Of a stretch of DNA of 64,000 bases, positions 53,482 to 64,000 are shown piece after piece. How positions within the stretch are numbered: the first letter of the stretch is position 1; every line of letters starts with the position of its first letter. The DNA lies in contig NZ_CP177144.1 in NCBI RefSeq assembly GCF_050389775.1, positions 3,286,001 through 3,350,000 of the forward strand. Direction: 5' to 3'. The DNA is from Marinibacterium sp050389775. Its GTDB lineage: Bacteria > Pseudomonadota > Alphaproteobacteria > Rhodobacterales > Rhodobacteraceae. The position numbers and the translations under genes were made by a program. The notes below the pieces were generated by a model. That model saw only the letters and a list, made by a program, of their open reading frames with translations, was not told where the DNA came from and ran no database searches.

Positions 53482-54369
53482 ATGACCGCGCCCTTGCCTC
53501 CCGGTCCTGCCGCGTCCGACGCGCCCCGGGTCACGGTGGTCACCGTGGCCTATTCCAGCATCGACGTCCTGCCCGACATGGCCGCCAGCCTGCCTCCGGG
53601 CGTGCCGCTGGTCATCGTCGACAACGGGCCGGACGACGGGCTGCGCGCCTGGGCCGAGGCCCGGGGGCACCGGCTGATCCTGCCCGGGCGCAACCTGGGC
53701 TTTGGCGCGGCCTGCAACCGGGGCGCCGACGCCGCCGGGACCGAGTTTGTCTTCTTCCTCAACCCCGATGCCCGGCTGACCCCGGACGCCCTGCCGGCCC
53801 TGCTGGAGGCCGCCGACCGCCATCCCGATTGCCCGGCCTTCGGCCCGGCGATCCTGCGCGGCGATGGCTCGGTCTTCCGGGTCAATGCCTCGCGCATCCC
53901 GGCGCCGCGCGACCGGCTGATCCCGCCGCCGCGCCCCGAGACGGAAACGCCGCTGCATTCGCTTAACGGTGCGGCCATCCTGGCCCGGCGCGCGGCCTTT
54001 GCGGCGGTGGGCGGTTTCGACGAGGCGATCTTTCTCTATTTCGAGGATGACGACCTGACCCTGCGCCTGTCCGACCGGTTCGGCCCGCTGCTCTACGTGC
54101 CGCAGGCGCAGGTCACCCACGCCTCGGCCGGCAGCACGCCGCCAACGCCGGCGCTGGCCCGGTTCAAGGGCTATCACTATGCCCGGTCGCAGATCCTGGT
54201 CATGGCCAAGCACGGCCGGCGCTGGCCCCGGCTGCGCGGTCTGGTCAGCTCGGCCCGCCGGCTGGTCTCGGCGCGCAACCTGACCCGGCCCGAGAAATGG
54301 AACGACGCCCGCGGGCGCTGGCAGGGCAGCCTGTCGGTCTGGCGCGGCGACGATCCCGGGCCGCGCTGA
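53482..54369 (+). CDS. Family 2 glycosyltransferase
   Basis: A protein of 295 aa from ATG 53482. GT-A fold: VTVVTVAYSSIDVLPDMAASL, VIVDNGPDDG, LPGRNLGFGAACNRG, FFLNPDARL and, further on, ILARRAAFAAVGGFDEAIFLYFEDDDLTLRL. It resembles rhamnosyltransferase-like GT2 enzymes of surface-polysaccharide or lipid biosynthesis, but there is no signal for the donor sugar. It overlaps nothing; 4 bp after the aminotransferase stop. Confidence 0.9.
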   Translation: MTAPLPPGPAASDAPRVTVVTVAYSSIDVLPDMAASLPPGVPLVIVDNGPDDGLRAWAEARGHRLILPGRNLGFGAACNRGADAAGTEFVFFLNPDARLTPDALPALLEAADRHPDCPAFGPAILRGDGSVFRVNASRIPAPRDRLIPPPRPETETPLHSLNGAAILARRAAFAAVGGFDEAIFLYFEDDDLTLRLSDRFGPLLYVPQAQVTHASAGSTPPTPALARFKGYHYARSQILVMAKHGRRWPRLRGLVSSARRLVSARNLTRPEKWNDARGRWQGSLSVWRGDDPGPR

Positions 54370-54404
54370 TCCACCTCAGGAACGCCTCATAACAGCCTGT
54401 CCAA

Positions 54405-54438
54405 CAATAAAAAACGGAAGACGCAGAGCGCCTTCCGT
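54405..54438 (-). terminator. Rho-independent terminator on the minus strand
   Basis: On the minus strand a 7-bp stem ACGGAAG / CTTCCGT encloses an 11-nt loop and is followed directly by a TTTTTTATTG tract. This is the best intrinsic terminator seen in the window. It lies about 490 bp beyond the nrdJ stop, so the transcript would include the 29-bp repeat array as a long 3' region. It can also end the glycosyltransferase transcript from the other side less well. Confidence 0.75.
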
Positions 54439-54654
54439 AAGTTTCGTCAACCCGGCTCATTATGGTTCACCGCCCGCGTTTTTCTGCCTGCGGCCTGGCC
54501 GACGTCTGGGGCGAGCGCACCCGCCCCGGGACAGAGTGGAAGGACTGGTATTCCGTCCCACTCCACACCAGAGGCCCCCCAGGGACAGCGGGTCTCCGGT
54601 ATTCGTCGGGGCCGGCCGCGAGGAGCGGTCCCCGGCCCCTTCCGGCACCCTTGG

Positions 54655-54925
54655 GGGGCACCGGTCTTGAGGTCTGGCGCATGGCGCCGGTCTTGAGGTC
54701 TGGCACCCGATGGCGCCGGTCTTGAGGTGTGGCATCCGAAAATGCCAGTCTTGAGGTCAGCGCCCGAAGGCGCCGGTCTTGGGGTCGTGGCGCGCCGGGC
54801 GCGCCCGCCTTGCGGTCACGGCACCCGGGGGTGCCGATGCGGGTGTTTTGGCGCCGGGCCGCCTGTCTTGGGTGGTGGCGCCCCGAAGGCGCCTGTCCCG
54901 GATCGCGGCGCCCGGAGGCGCCGCG
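54655..54925. repeat. About 29-bp degenerate tandem repeat next to nrdJ
   Basis: About nine units of 28-31 bp with the core GGCGCCGGTCTTGAGGTC followed by a TGGC-CCCGA-like tail. The first three units are nearly identical and the later ones drift. Each unit has an internal GGCGCC palindrome and neighbouring units can pair. It ends 5 bp before the nrdJ stop, so it lies in the nrdJ 3' untranslated region. Confidence 0.85.
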
Positions 54926-54929
54926 TGTC

Positions 54930-58583
<3,654 letters not shown>

Positions 58584-59104
58584 CTTTGCCTTCCCGCAAA
58601 TAGTCGCCGTGCGCCCGCCGCGCCCACCGCAGCCGATGCCTAATTTTGCAGAAGCGACACGAAACCCGTTCACCCCCGTTCCCTTCCGGGGGTTTCGTCG
58701 CGGCCCTCAGCCGCCTGGTGCTGGTCGTGGTCAACTGTCCCTGAGCTTGCCGCCTGCCCCTTGTAGTCTGCGCTACATATTGTGGCTGGCCAACTTGCCC
58801 GCACAAATTGACGTATATTCAGGGCAAGGGTCAACGAAGATTTTTGCGACAATCGGGACTCTTTTCCGTTGACCAGATTTTTACCGTTGCCGCCGCCCGG
58901 CATGCCATGATTCACTCACAGCAAGGCCGTCCTGTGGGCGGTTCGTTTTTGGGCTTTTGTTTCAAGCCTCTTGACCCGTGGAGTTCAGCCATCGCCTTGA
59001 GTTTTCCCCAGCCCCCCGCCAGCACGACCGCTGCGGGCACGCCCCGGCCCAGAGGCTGGCGAAATGGTCACAGATTGCCCGGTCACCGCAGTTTCACGCG
59101 GTGG
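58584..59104. promoter_or_regulatory. 521-bp divergent region between nrdJ and the lipoprotein gene
   Basis: No gene is supported. The most AT-rich patch, about 58770-58870, includes the NrdR-like box and TATATTC near 58813, and is the likely control region of nrdJ. A 190-base leader precedes nrdJ; I looked for a cobalamin-riboswitch B12 box and found none I would claim. Confidence 0.45.
58772..58787 (-). promoter_or_regulatory. NrdR-like box upstream of nrdJ
   Basis: On the minus strand AGCCACAATATGTAGC matches the NrdR consensus acaCwAtATaTwGtgt in the core (CACAATAT.TAG). It lies about 190 bp before nrdJ. NrdR boxes usually come in pairs; a weak second candidate lies 29 bp away at 58801-58816, so only one good copy is seen. 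NrdR represses ribonucleotide reductase genes when dATP is high. Confidence 0.6.
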
Positions 59105-59542
59105 ATGCGGGCCGTGGCCTGCACAATGCCTATGCTTTTGGCGGCCTGCGCAACACAAGATCCTGTGTCGAACAGCGGTCGCGCCCGATTCCCCGAGTTT
59201 CCCGAACCGCTCTACGCAGCCTTCCGCGCGGCCTGCGAAGGCCCGGCGCAAAGCTACAACCGGCCCGAACGCGGCTTTGCCGAATGCCGCGAGCTGCTGC
59301 CCCCCGACACGACGGCGGCGGTGATCCTGAGCTATGACGGCTCGCTCGAGGATCTGCCCGAGCTGGTGATCCGGTTCACCACGACGGAAACCGCCGATAC
59401 ACCCGGGTATCTCGTGCAGAACGACATCTTCCTGAACGTGCCACGGCGCAATGCCGGCGAATTGCAGGTGCGGCTGCCCGATGAGCGGCTGAGCCGGACC
59501 ATCAGCGCGCTCTACCGCAAGGCCGGAGGCGTGCCGGAATGA
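59105..59542 (+). CDS. Small lipoprotein
   Basis: A protein of 145 aa from ATG 59105; a longer frame upstream is not credible. MRAVACTMPMLLAACATQD is a short signal with the lipobox LLAAC (Cys15). The mature part has CEGPAQSYNRPERGFAECRELLPPDTTAAVILSYDG and a YLVQNDIFLNVPRR strand pair with two Cys. It looks like a conserved periplasmic lipoprotein but I do not recognise the family. It is followed by a repeat array and the tRNA. Confidence 0.75.
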   Translation: MRAVACTMPMLLAACATQDPVSNSGRARFPEFPEPLYAAFRAACEGPAQSYNRPERGFAECRELLPPDTTAAVILSYDGSLEDLPELVIRFTTTETADTPGYLVQNDIFLNVPRRNAGELQVRLPDERLSRTISALYRKAGGVPE

Positions 59543-59619
59543 CCGGCCCCCTGCCCTACGGCCCCCGTGCCGCATACAAGATGTAGACTGATAGGGTCTC
59601 TGGCACCGCCAGCTGTCCG

Positions 59620-59900
59620 GCGGTGCGTGTCATCGTCCTGCACGGCGGCGAATGTTGTCCCTGCGCCGGTCACCTTTGCGCCCGGCACCGCGCATCACCG
59701 GCGGACGTTGCATAGCCCATCACCATCGTAGCCGACAGCGCGTGTCATCACCGCGCCCGGCAACGCGGGTCACCGTTGTACACGGCAATACATCTCACCA
59801 TCGTCCCCGGCAGCGCGCTTCATCAACGCGACCGGCAACGCATGCCACCACCGCGCAAAGCGGCGCACATCATCAACGCGACCGACGGCGAACGTCACTA
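59620..59900. repeat. 25-bp degenerate tandem repeat before tRNA-Pro
   Basis: About eleven units of 25 bp, for example GGCAACGCGGGTCACCGTTG..., GGCAGCGCGCTTCATCAACG... and GACAGCGCGTGTCATCACCG..., each ending in a CGACC or CGCCC variant. It fills most of the gap between the lipoprotein gene and tRNA-Pro. Confidence 0.8.
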
Positions 59901-59915
59901 TCACAGGGAAGAAAA

Positions 59916-59992
59916 TGGTCGGGGCGGCGAGATTCGAACTCACGACCCCCTGTACCCAAAACAGGTGCGCTACCAGACTGCGCCACGCCCCG
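59916..59992 (-). tRNA. tRNA-Pro(TGG)
   Basis: On the minus strand CGGGGCG acceptor stem, D-arm GCGCAGTCTGGTAGCGC, anticodon stem CCTGT / ACAGG with loop TTTGGGT (anticodon TGG), T-arm GTGAGTTCGAATCTCGC and an encoded CCA after CGCCCCGA. 77 nt including CCA. It reads CCN codons via the modified U34. Confidence 0.96.
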
Positions 59993-60199
59993 GACCATGC
60001 GCGCCTTCCTAGACGCTGGGCCGGGCTTTGAAAAGGGCCATTCGTCGGTGCCTCACGCAGGGTCGGCCGCCTGGGCCGGCCCCCTGTTGTGGCGCGCTGC
60101 CCGTGGTACCGCCTGACGGCCCCCACCTGACGCATCCCGCCAACTCCGCCGCCCAGTCAACCCGGCGGCGGCCCTGGTCGCCAGCCCTCGTGTCCGGCC

Positions 60200-60691
60200 C
60201 TATTCGCAGGGCCAGGCGGCTTGCGCGCCATAGACCGGATGTTGCATCACCGTGCCTTCGGCGATGCCATAGCGCTCGGCCAGGCCGCCGTTGATTTCCA
60301 GCACGGTATAGATGTCGTCGCCCCCGGGGATTGGGGTCAGGTCGCCCGGCACGGCATTGGAATGCACATGCACGACGGTGCCCGTCCGGTCGGTAAAGAT
60401 CATGTCCAGCGGGATCAGCGTGTTCTTCATCCAGAAGGACACCGACCGCGGCGGATCGAAGACAAAGAGCATGCCGGCGCTGTTGGCCATCTCTTCCACG
60501 AACATCAGCCCGCGCGACCGTTCCGGGTCGTCATCTGCGACCTGGACGGTAAAGCGCATCTGCCCCCAATCGCCGCGCAGGGCCAGGGCATCTTCGTTGC
60601 AGGCGGCCAGGGCTGCCTGCGCGCCAAGAAATGTTAAGGCGCCGGCCAGGATCATCCCCGCCAGCGCAATGGTCGCGCGCATTCTGCGCAT
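60200..60691 (-). CDS. DUF192 family secreted protein
   Basis: A protein of 163 aa with a signal peptide (1 to about 29, ending AQAALA). The mature DUF192 domain has QVADDDPERSRGLMFVEEM, FDPPRSVSFWMKNTLIPLDMIF and a terminal EINGGLAERYGIAEGTVMQHP. The function of the family is not established. It is followed closely upstream (on its strand) by the cold-shock gene, 4 bp away, and so probably shares its transcript. Confidence 0.88.
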   Translation of the reverse strand: MRRMRATIALAGMILAGALTFLGAQAALAACNEDALALRGDWGQMRFTVQVADDDPERSRGLMFVEEMANSAGMLFVFDPPRSVSFWMKNTLIPLDMIFTDRTGTVVHVHSNAVPGDLTPIPGGDDIYTVLEINGGLAERYGIAEGTVMQHPVYGAQAAWPCE

Positions 60692-60695
60692 GGCT

Positions 60696-61271
60696 TCAGC
60701 CCTCCTTGAGGGGCGTCGCCTTCTCCCAGGAAAAGACCTCGGCAGCCATGCGGCCGCGGCGCCCGTCGATTACCCGCATAGCCAATGCCTCACCCGGCTG
60801 CAGGTCGGCAAGACCCGACCGCCGGAGGACTTCGATATGCAGGAACACATCTTCGGCATTACCAAAGATGTTGGCGAAGCCAAATCCCTTTCCCTTGTCG
60901 AACCATTTGACCCGGGCCGGTTCCAGCGGCGCGCGCTGGACTTCTTCCGGGTCGAGAGCTGCAAAATCGCTGAGTTCAGCAGTCGCGCAAATTTCCGGCG
61001 GGGTGATCGCGGTCACTTCGGTCGCCTGGACGCCCCGGGACGTCTGGTGAGCAAGCACCTCGATTCGGCTCCCGTCCGCCACCGAACTCTGCCCGAAATT
61101 GCGCAGGACGTTGACGTGGAGGAGAATGTCGGGGCCGCCTGAATCGGCGACCACGAACCCGTAACCCTTTGCCGGGTCAAACCATTTTACGCTGCCTTGA
61201 ACTAGCCGTGCATCACTTGTGACATCAGCCAATTGGTAACCTGTCTTCGTTAGAGTGTAGTTCCATCCCAC
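60696..61271 (-). CDS. Tandem cold-shock domain protein
   Basis: A protein of 191 aa with two cold-shock domains. The first has GSVKWFDPAKGYGFVVAD (about 26-43) and DILLHVNVLR; the second has ARVKWFDKGKGFGFANIF (about 117-134) and DVFLHIEVLR. Both keep the RNP1-like K-G-(Y/F)-G-F-V/A and RNP2-like (I/V)-(L/F)-L-H-(V/I) motifs. Such two-domain proteins are typical of Alphaproteobacteria and bind single-stranded nucleic acid; they may act as RNA chaperones. It precedes the DUF192 gene. The first 20 residues are a non-CSD leader. Confidence 0.92.
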   Translation of the reverse strand: MGWNYTLTKTGYQLADVTSDARLVQGSVKWFDPAKGYGFVVADSGGPDILLHVNVLRNFGQSSVADGSRIEVLAHQTSRGVQATEVTAITPPEICATAELSDFAALDPEEVQRAPLEPARVKWFDKGKGFGFANIFGNAEDVFLHIEVLRRSGLADLQPGEALAMRVIDGRRGRMAAEVFSWEKATPLKEG

Positions 61272-61358
61272 CTACAGGTGTGCAGGAACTGCCATGTCTC
61301 TTTCAAGCAGAAAATGTTCAGCATTGTCAGTGTGATGTAATTTCACGCTACGTGAAAT

Positions 61359-61964
61359 TCACGGGTTCAGCCGTTGAATCGTCCACGGCGCACCCGCGGA
61401 AACCCTACGCCAGACGAAACGATCATGCAACCTGAAGGCGCCATCTGCCCAGAGCTCGATCTCGACCGGCACCAGCCGGTACCCGCCCCAGAATGGCGGC
61501 CGCGCCGGGCTGGGCCCCTGGGCCAGCGTGACCTTGGCGACCTCGGCCATCAGCGTGGCGCGGCTGTCCAGCGGTCGGCTCTGGCGCGAGGCCCAGGCGC
61601 CCAGCCGGCTCTTGATCGACCGCGACGTGTAATAGGCATCGGCCTGGGGCCCGTCCTCGCGGGTGATCAGCCCCCGCGCCCGGACCTGGCGGCGCAGCGA
61701 TTTCCAATGCATGACAAAGGCCGCCTTGCCGGCCCCGTCCAGCTCGCGGGCCTTGGCGCTTTCGTAGTTGGTGTAGAAGACAAAGGCGTCGTCCTCGACT
61801 TCCTTCAGCAACACCATCCGCGCATTGGGCAGGCCGTCGTCGTCGACGGTGGCCAGCGCGATGGCATTGGGGTCGTTGAGTTCCTCGGTTTCGGCCTCGG
61901 CCATCCACCGGCGCACGATGTCGAATGGCTGATCTCCGGCAAAGATGCCCTCGCGATCGCTCAT
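61359..61964 (-). CDS. pdxH: Pyridoxamine 5'-phosphate oxidase
   Basis: A protein of 201 aa. It makes pyridoxal 5'-phosphate using FMN. Motifs: DPNAIALATVDDDGLPNARMVLLKEV, FVFYTNYESAKARELDGAGKAAFVMHWKSLRRQVRARG and the terminal FRLHDRFVWRR...WTIQRLNP. The full-length enzyme is slightly shorter than E. coli PdxH (218 aa). It is divergent from fabI with a 118-bp gap that must hold both promoters. Confidence 0.94.
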   Translation of the reverse strand: MSDREGIFAGDQPFDIVRRWMAEAETEELNDPNAIALATVDDDGLPNARMVLLKEVEDDAFVFYTNYESAKARELDGAGKAAFVMHWKSLRRQVRARGLITREDGPQADAYYTSRSIKSRLGAWASRQSRPLDSRATLMAEVAKVTLAQGPSPARPPFWGGYRLVPVEIELWADGAFRLHDRFVWRRVSAGAPWTIQRLNP

Positions 61965-62082
61965 GGTCCCGCCCTTTCCTGGCTGTGTTCGGGGTTTCCC
62001 GGGCCATAGCTAGCGCCTTGCAGGGCCGCAACCAATCGCATAAAGGTCGGGCCCAATCCAAACGAACGGTGGAGATCTGGCG

Positions 62083-62889
62083 ATGGCGAATGGTCTGATG
62101 GCGGGCAAGCGCGGACTGATCATGGGACTTGCCAACGACAAGTCCATCGCATGGGGCATTGCGCGTGCCTGTGCCGATGCGGGGGCCGAGCTGGCCTTTT
62201 CCTATCAGGGCGACGCGCTGAAGAAGCGGGTCGATCCGCTGGCCGCCCAGCTGGGCTCGGACATCGTGCTGCCCTGCGACGTGTCGGATGCCGACAGCAT
62301 TGACGGGCTGTTCGACGCGCTGGGACAAAAATGGGACGGGCTGGATTTTGTGGTCCATGCCATTGCCTTTTCCGACAAGAACGAGCTGCGCGGGCGGTAC
62401 CTGGACACCACGCGCCAGAACTTCCTGACCTCGATGGACATTTCGGTCTATTCCTTCACGGCGGTCATGCAGCGGGCCGAAAAGATGATGTCGCCCGGCG
62501 GCAGCGCCCTGACGCTGACCTATTACGGCGCCGAAAAGGTCATGCCGCATTACAACATGATGGGCGTGGCCAAGGCCGCGCTGGAAGCATCGGTGCGCTA
62601 TCTCGCCGAGGATCTGGGCAAGGACGGCATCCGGGTCAACGCGATCTCGGCCGGCACGATCAAGACCCTGGCGGCTTCGGGCATCGGTGATTTCCGCTAC
62701 ATCCTGAAATGGAACGAGCTGAACGCGCCGCTGCGGCGCAACGTGTCGACCGAAGATGTCGGCGGCTCGGCGCTCTACCTGCTGTCCGATCTGGGCGGCG
62801 GCGTGACGGGCGAGGTGCTGCACGTGGATGCGGGCTATCACATCGTCGGCATGAAGGCCGTCGACGCGCCCGATATCGCCAAGAACTGA
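62083..62889 (+). CDS. fabI: Enoyl-ACP reductase (NADH) FabI
   Basis: A protein of 268 aa. It performs the last reductive step of the fatty-acid elongation cycle. NAD-binding GLIMGLANDKSIAWGIARACADAGAELAFSYQG, catalytic Tyr and Lys in TYYGAEKVMPHYNMMGVAKAALEASVRYLAEDLG, and DVGGSALYLLSDLGGGVTGEVLHVDAGYH. GGAGA precedes the ATG. It is followed by gpt, 35 bp downstream. This is the target of triclosan in related species. Confidence 0.95.
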   Translation: MANGLMAGKRGLIMGLANDKSIAWGIARACADAGAELAFSYQGDALKKRVDPLAAQLGSDIVLPCDVSDADSIDGLFDALGQKWDGLDFVVHAIAFSDKNELRGRYLDTTRQNFLTSMDISVYSFTAVMQRAEKMMSPGGSALTLTYYGAEKVMPHYNMMGVAKAALEASVRYLAEDLGKDGIRVNAISAGTIKTLAASGIGDFRYILKWNELNAPLRRNVSTEDVGGSALYLLSDLGGGVTGEVLHVDAGYHIVGMKAVDAPDIAKN

Positions 62890-62924
62890 CGCAAGATCAG
62901 AGCCAGAGCCCGAGGAGGCCCGCG

Positions 62925-63428
62925 ATGAACGACCGCCTGCCACACGAGAAGGGGTTCCACATTTCCTGGGACCAGATCCATCGCGACAGCCGGGCGCTGG
63001 CCTGGCGCCTGGACGGCCACGGGCCCGACGACGGCAACTGGCGGGCGGTGGTGGCCATCACCCGGGGCGGCATGGCCCCGGCGATGATCGTGGCACGCGA
63101 GCTCGACATCCGCACGATCGACACGATTTCGATCAAGTCCTACGATTACCAGCAGCAGGCCGAGACCAAGGTGCTGAAGATGCCCGAGCCGTCGCTGATG
63201 GGCGATGGCACCGGCATCCTGATCATCGACGACCTGGTCGACACGGGCAAGACGCTGGACGTGGTGCGCGGGATGTATCCCAAGGCCCATTTCGCCACGG
63301 TCTATGCCAAGCCCAAGGGCCGGCCGATGGTCGATACCTTCATCACCGAGGTCAGCCAGGACACCTGGATCTTCTTCCCCTGGGACATGGCCCTGCAATA
63401 CGTGGAACCCTATCGCGGCCACGACTGA
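62925..63428 (+). CDS. gpt: Xanthine phosphoribosyltransferase
   Basis: A protein of 167 aa. Transfers ribose 5-phosphate from PRPP to xanthine, guanine or hypoxanthine. The PRPP loop is GILIIDDLVDTGKT (about 98-111), and the catalytic-loop and base-specific segments are VVAITRGGMAPAMIVAREL and WIFFPWDMALQY. The size and WDMALQY end match E. coli Gpt. It follows fabI and is probably co-transcribed with it. Confidence 0.93.
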   Translation: MNDRLPHEKGFHISWDQIHRDSRALAWRLDGHGPDDGNWRAVVAITRGGMAPAMIVARELDIRTIDTISIKSYDYQQQAETKVLKMPEPSLMGDGTGILIIDDLVDTGKTLDVVRGMYPKAHFATVYAKPKGRPMVDTFITEVSQDTWIFFPWDMALQYVEPYRGHD

Positions 63429-63457
63429 AACCTGCGCCCCCGGGCGCGGTCAGTGTC

Positions 63458-63559
63458 GGGTATTTAGCCCAAGAAGAAGACAGGGCGTCGGGAAAAGCCG
63501 GCCACGGGCGCGCGCTTGACCTGTTGGCGCTTTCCATTCTTCTTCTTGGTCCAAATACC
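63458..63559. repeat. Inverted pair of the recurrent GGGTATTTGG-type element
   Basis: GGGTATTTAGCCCAAGAAGA (63458-63477) and its inverted near-copy (63538-63559) flank a 58-bp GC-rich centre. Together they form an approximately 100-bp unit with 20-22-bp terminal inverted repeats. This is the shape of a small REP/MITE-like element and also a long hairpin that could end gpt transcription. Confidence 0.7.
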
Positions 63560-63598
63560 GTTCACCAGCATCACCACCGGGACCTCCGTTTCAGAAAA

Positions 63599-64000
63599 AT
63601 GCCCAGCCGCACCCAAACCACCTTTGCCCCGCCCGTCATGGCCGCCTCGCGCTGGCTCGAGGGCGTGACCTTTTCGGCCGACCGGCCGCTGATCAACGTC
63701 TGCCAGGCCGCGCCGGTCGATCCGCCGCCGATGCCCATGCGCGAAGCCATCGCCGAAGCCGTTCTGCACAATGACGCCGCCCATCTCTATGGCCCCGACC
63801 TGGGCCTGCCCGAGCTGCGCGCCGAGCTGGCCGGCAAGTGGAGCCGGGCCTATGGCGGCGCCGTGGCCCCGGCCCAGGTGGCCATCACCTCGGGCTGCAA
63901 CCAGGCCTTTGCCGGGGCGATCATGGCGCTGTGTGCCGAAGGCGACGAGGTCATCCTGCCCAGCCCCTGGTATTTCAATCACCACATGTGGCTGGACATG
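63599..64000 (+). CDS. Class I/II aminotransferase, N-terminal part (runs off window)
   Basis: A frame of 134 codons from ATG 63599 to the window end with no stop. The N-terminal aminotransferase fold-I features are VCQAAPVDPPPMPMREAIAEAV, then HLYGPDLGLPELRAELAGKW, then AITSGCNQAFAGAIMALCAEGDEVILPSPWYFNH. This is the part before the Schiff-base Lys. It resembles alanine or aromatic aminotransferases. The substrate is unknown and the C-terminal two-thirds lie beyond the window. Confidence 0.88.
   Translation, partial: MPSRTQTTFAPPVMAASRWLEGVTFSADRPLINVCQAAPVDPPPMPMREAIAEAVLHNDAAHLYGPDLGLPELRAELAGKWSRAYGGAVAPAQVAITSGCNQAFAGAIMALCAEGDEVILPSPWYFNHHMWLDM

Noticed and set aside
58584..58770. Cobalamin riboswitch before nrdJ
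   Set aside because: The leader is of suitable length but I could not find a B12-box-like core, and I would not claim one by eye.

Overview
This is 64 kb of GC-rich DNA from what looks like an alphaproteobacterium of the Rhodobacterales (Rhodobacteraceae/Roseobacter type). The evidence is the GC-rich coding style, a TRAP transporter set, a tandem cold-shock-domain protein, a B12-dependent ribonucleotide reductase, PreTA pyrimidine dehydrogenase, SoxR, CimA, and Hint-domain and SpoIIAA-like proteins typical of that group. No database search was possible; all names rest on motifs and remembered family sequences.

Bases 1-13256 form an anti-phage defence island, entirely on the + strand. It holds the C-terminal nuclease end of a RecB/AddA-type helicase-nuclease (cut by the window edge), a McrBC modification-dependent restriction pair, and a complete type I Zorya system (zorA-zorB-zorC-zorD). 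A fifth gene overlaps zorD by 4 bp. It encodes an ASCH-domain protein with a second, B3/pseudobarrel-like C-terminal domain and seems to be an uncatalogued part of this operon. McrB also carries a PUA/EVE-like insertion between Walker A and Walker B, so the island contains two likely modified-base readers.

Bases 13358-22264 return to housekeeping genes: a double SpoIIAA-like protein, a CZB-domain protein, a dctPQM TRAP transporter with an odd double hairpin between dctP and dctQ, acetyl-CoA synthetase and adenylate kinase. Bases 22685-30006 are a reductive pyrimidine-degradation locus: hydA, hyuC, a RutR-type regulator, preA and preT, with a perfect RutR-type operator (26020-26035) and a weaker one before preT. 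Bases 30410-34395 hold a secreted protein, a HisD/HpsN-family dehydrogenase with a repetitive tail, and a Hint protein; a tRNA-Leu(CAA) follows.

Bases 35373-48776 contain a wHTH regulator, DedA and DsbB membrane proteins, an Lrp regulator divergent from arginase and ornithine cyclodeaminase, an HNH endonuclease, RluE, an ABM monooxygenase, an esterase, AlkA, an MFS transporter, a squalene/phytoene-synthase-family protein, a methyltransferase and citramalate synthase. Bases 48994-64000 contain cysS, a MmcQ/YjbR protein, a VOC protein under an excellent SoxR-type promoter divergent from soxR, an aminotransferase, a glycosyltransferase, nrdJ with a NrdR-like box, a lipoprotein, tRNA-Pro(TGG), DUF192, a tandem cold-shock protein, pdxH, fabI, gpt and the start of another aminotransferase.

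A second theme of the window is that many gaps between chromosomal genes are filled by degenerate tandem repeats. Each array has its own unit length (17, 20, 22, 25, about 29, 32/64 and about 80 bp). Two arrays have entered reading frames: 27-bp units at the C-terminus of the HisD-like protein, and 60-bp units at the N-terminus of a secreted protein, apparently splitting its signal peptide. I saw no such arrays inside the defence island.
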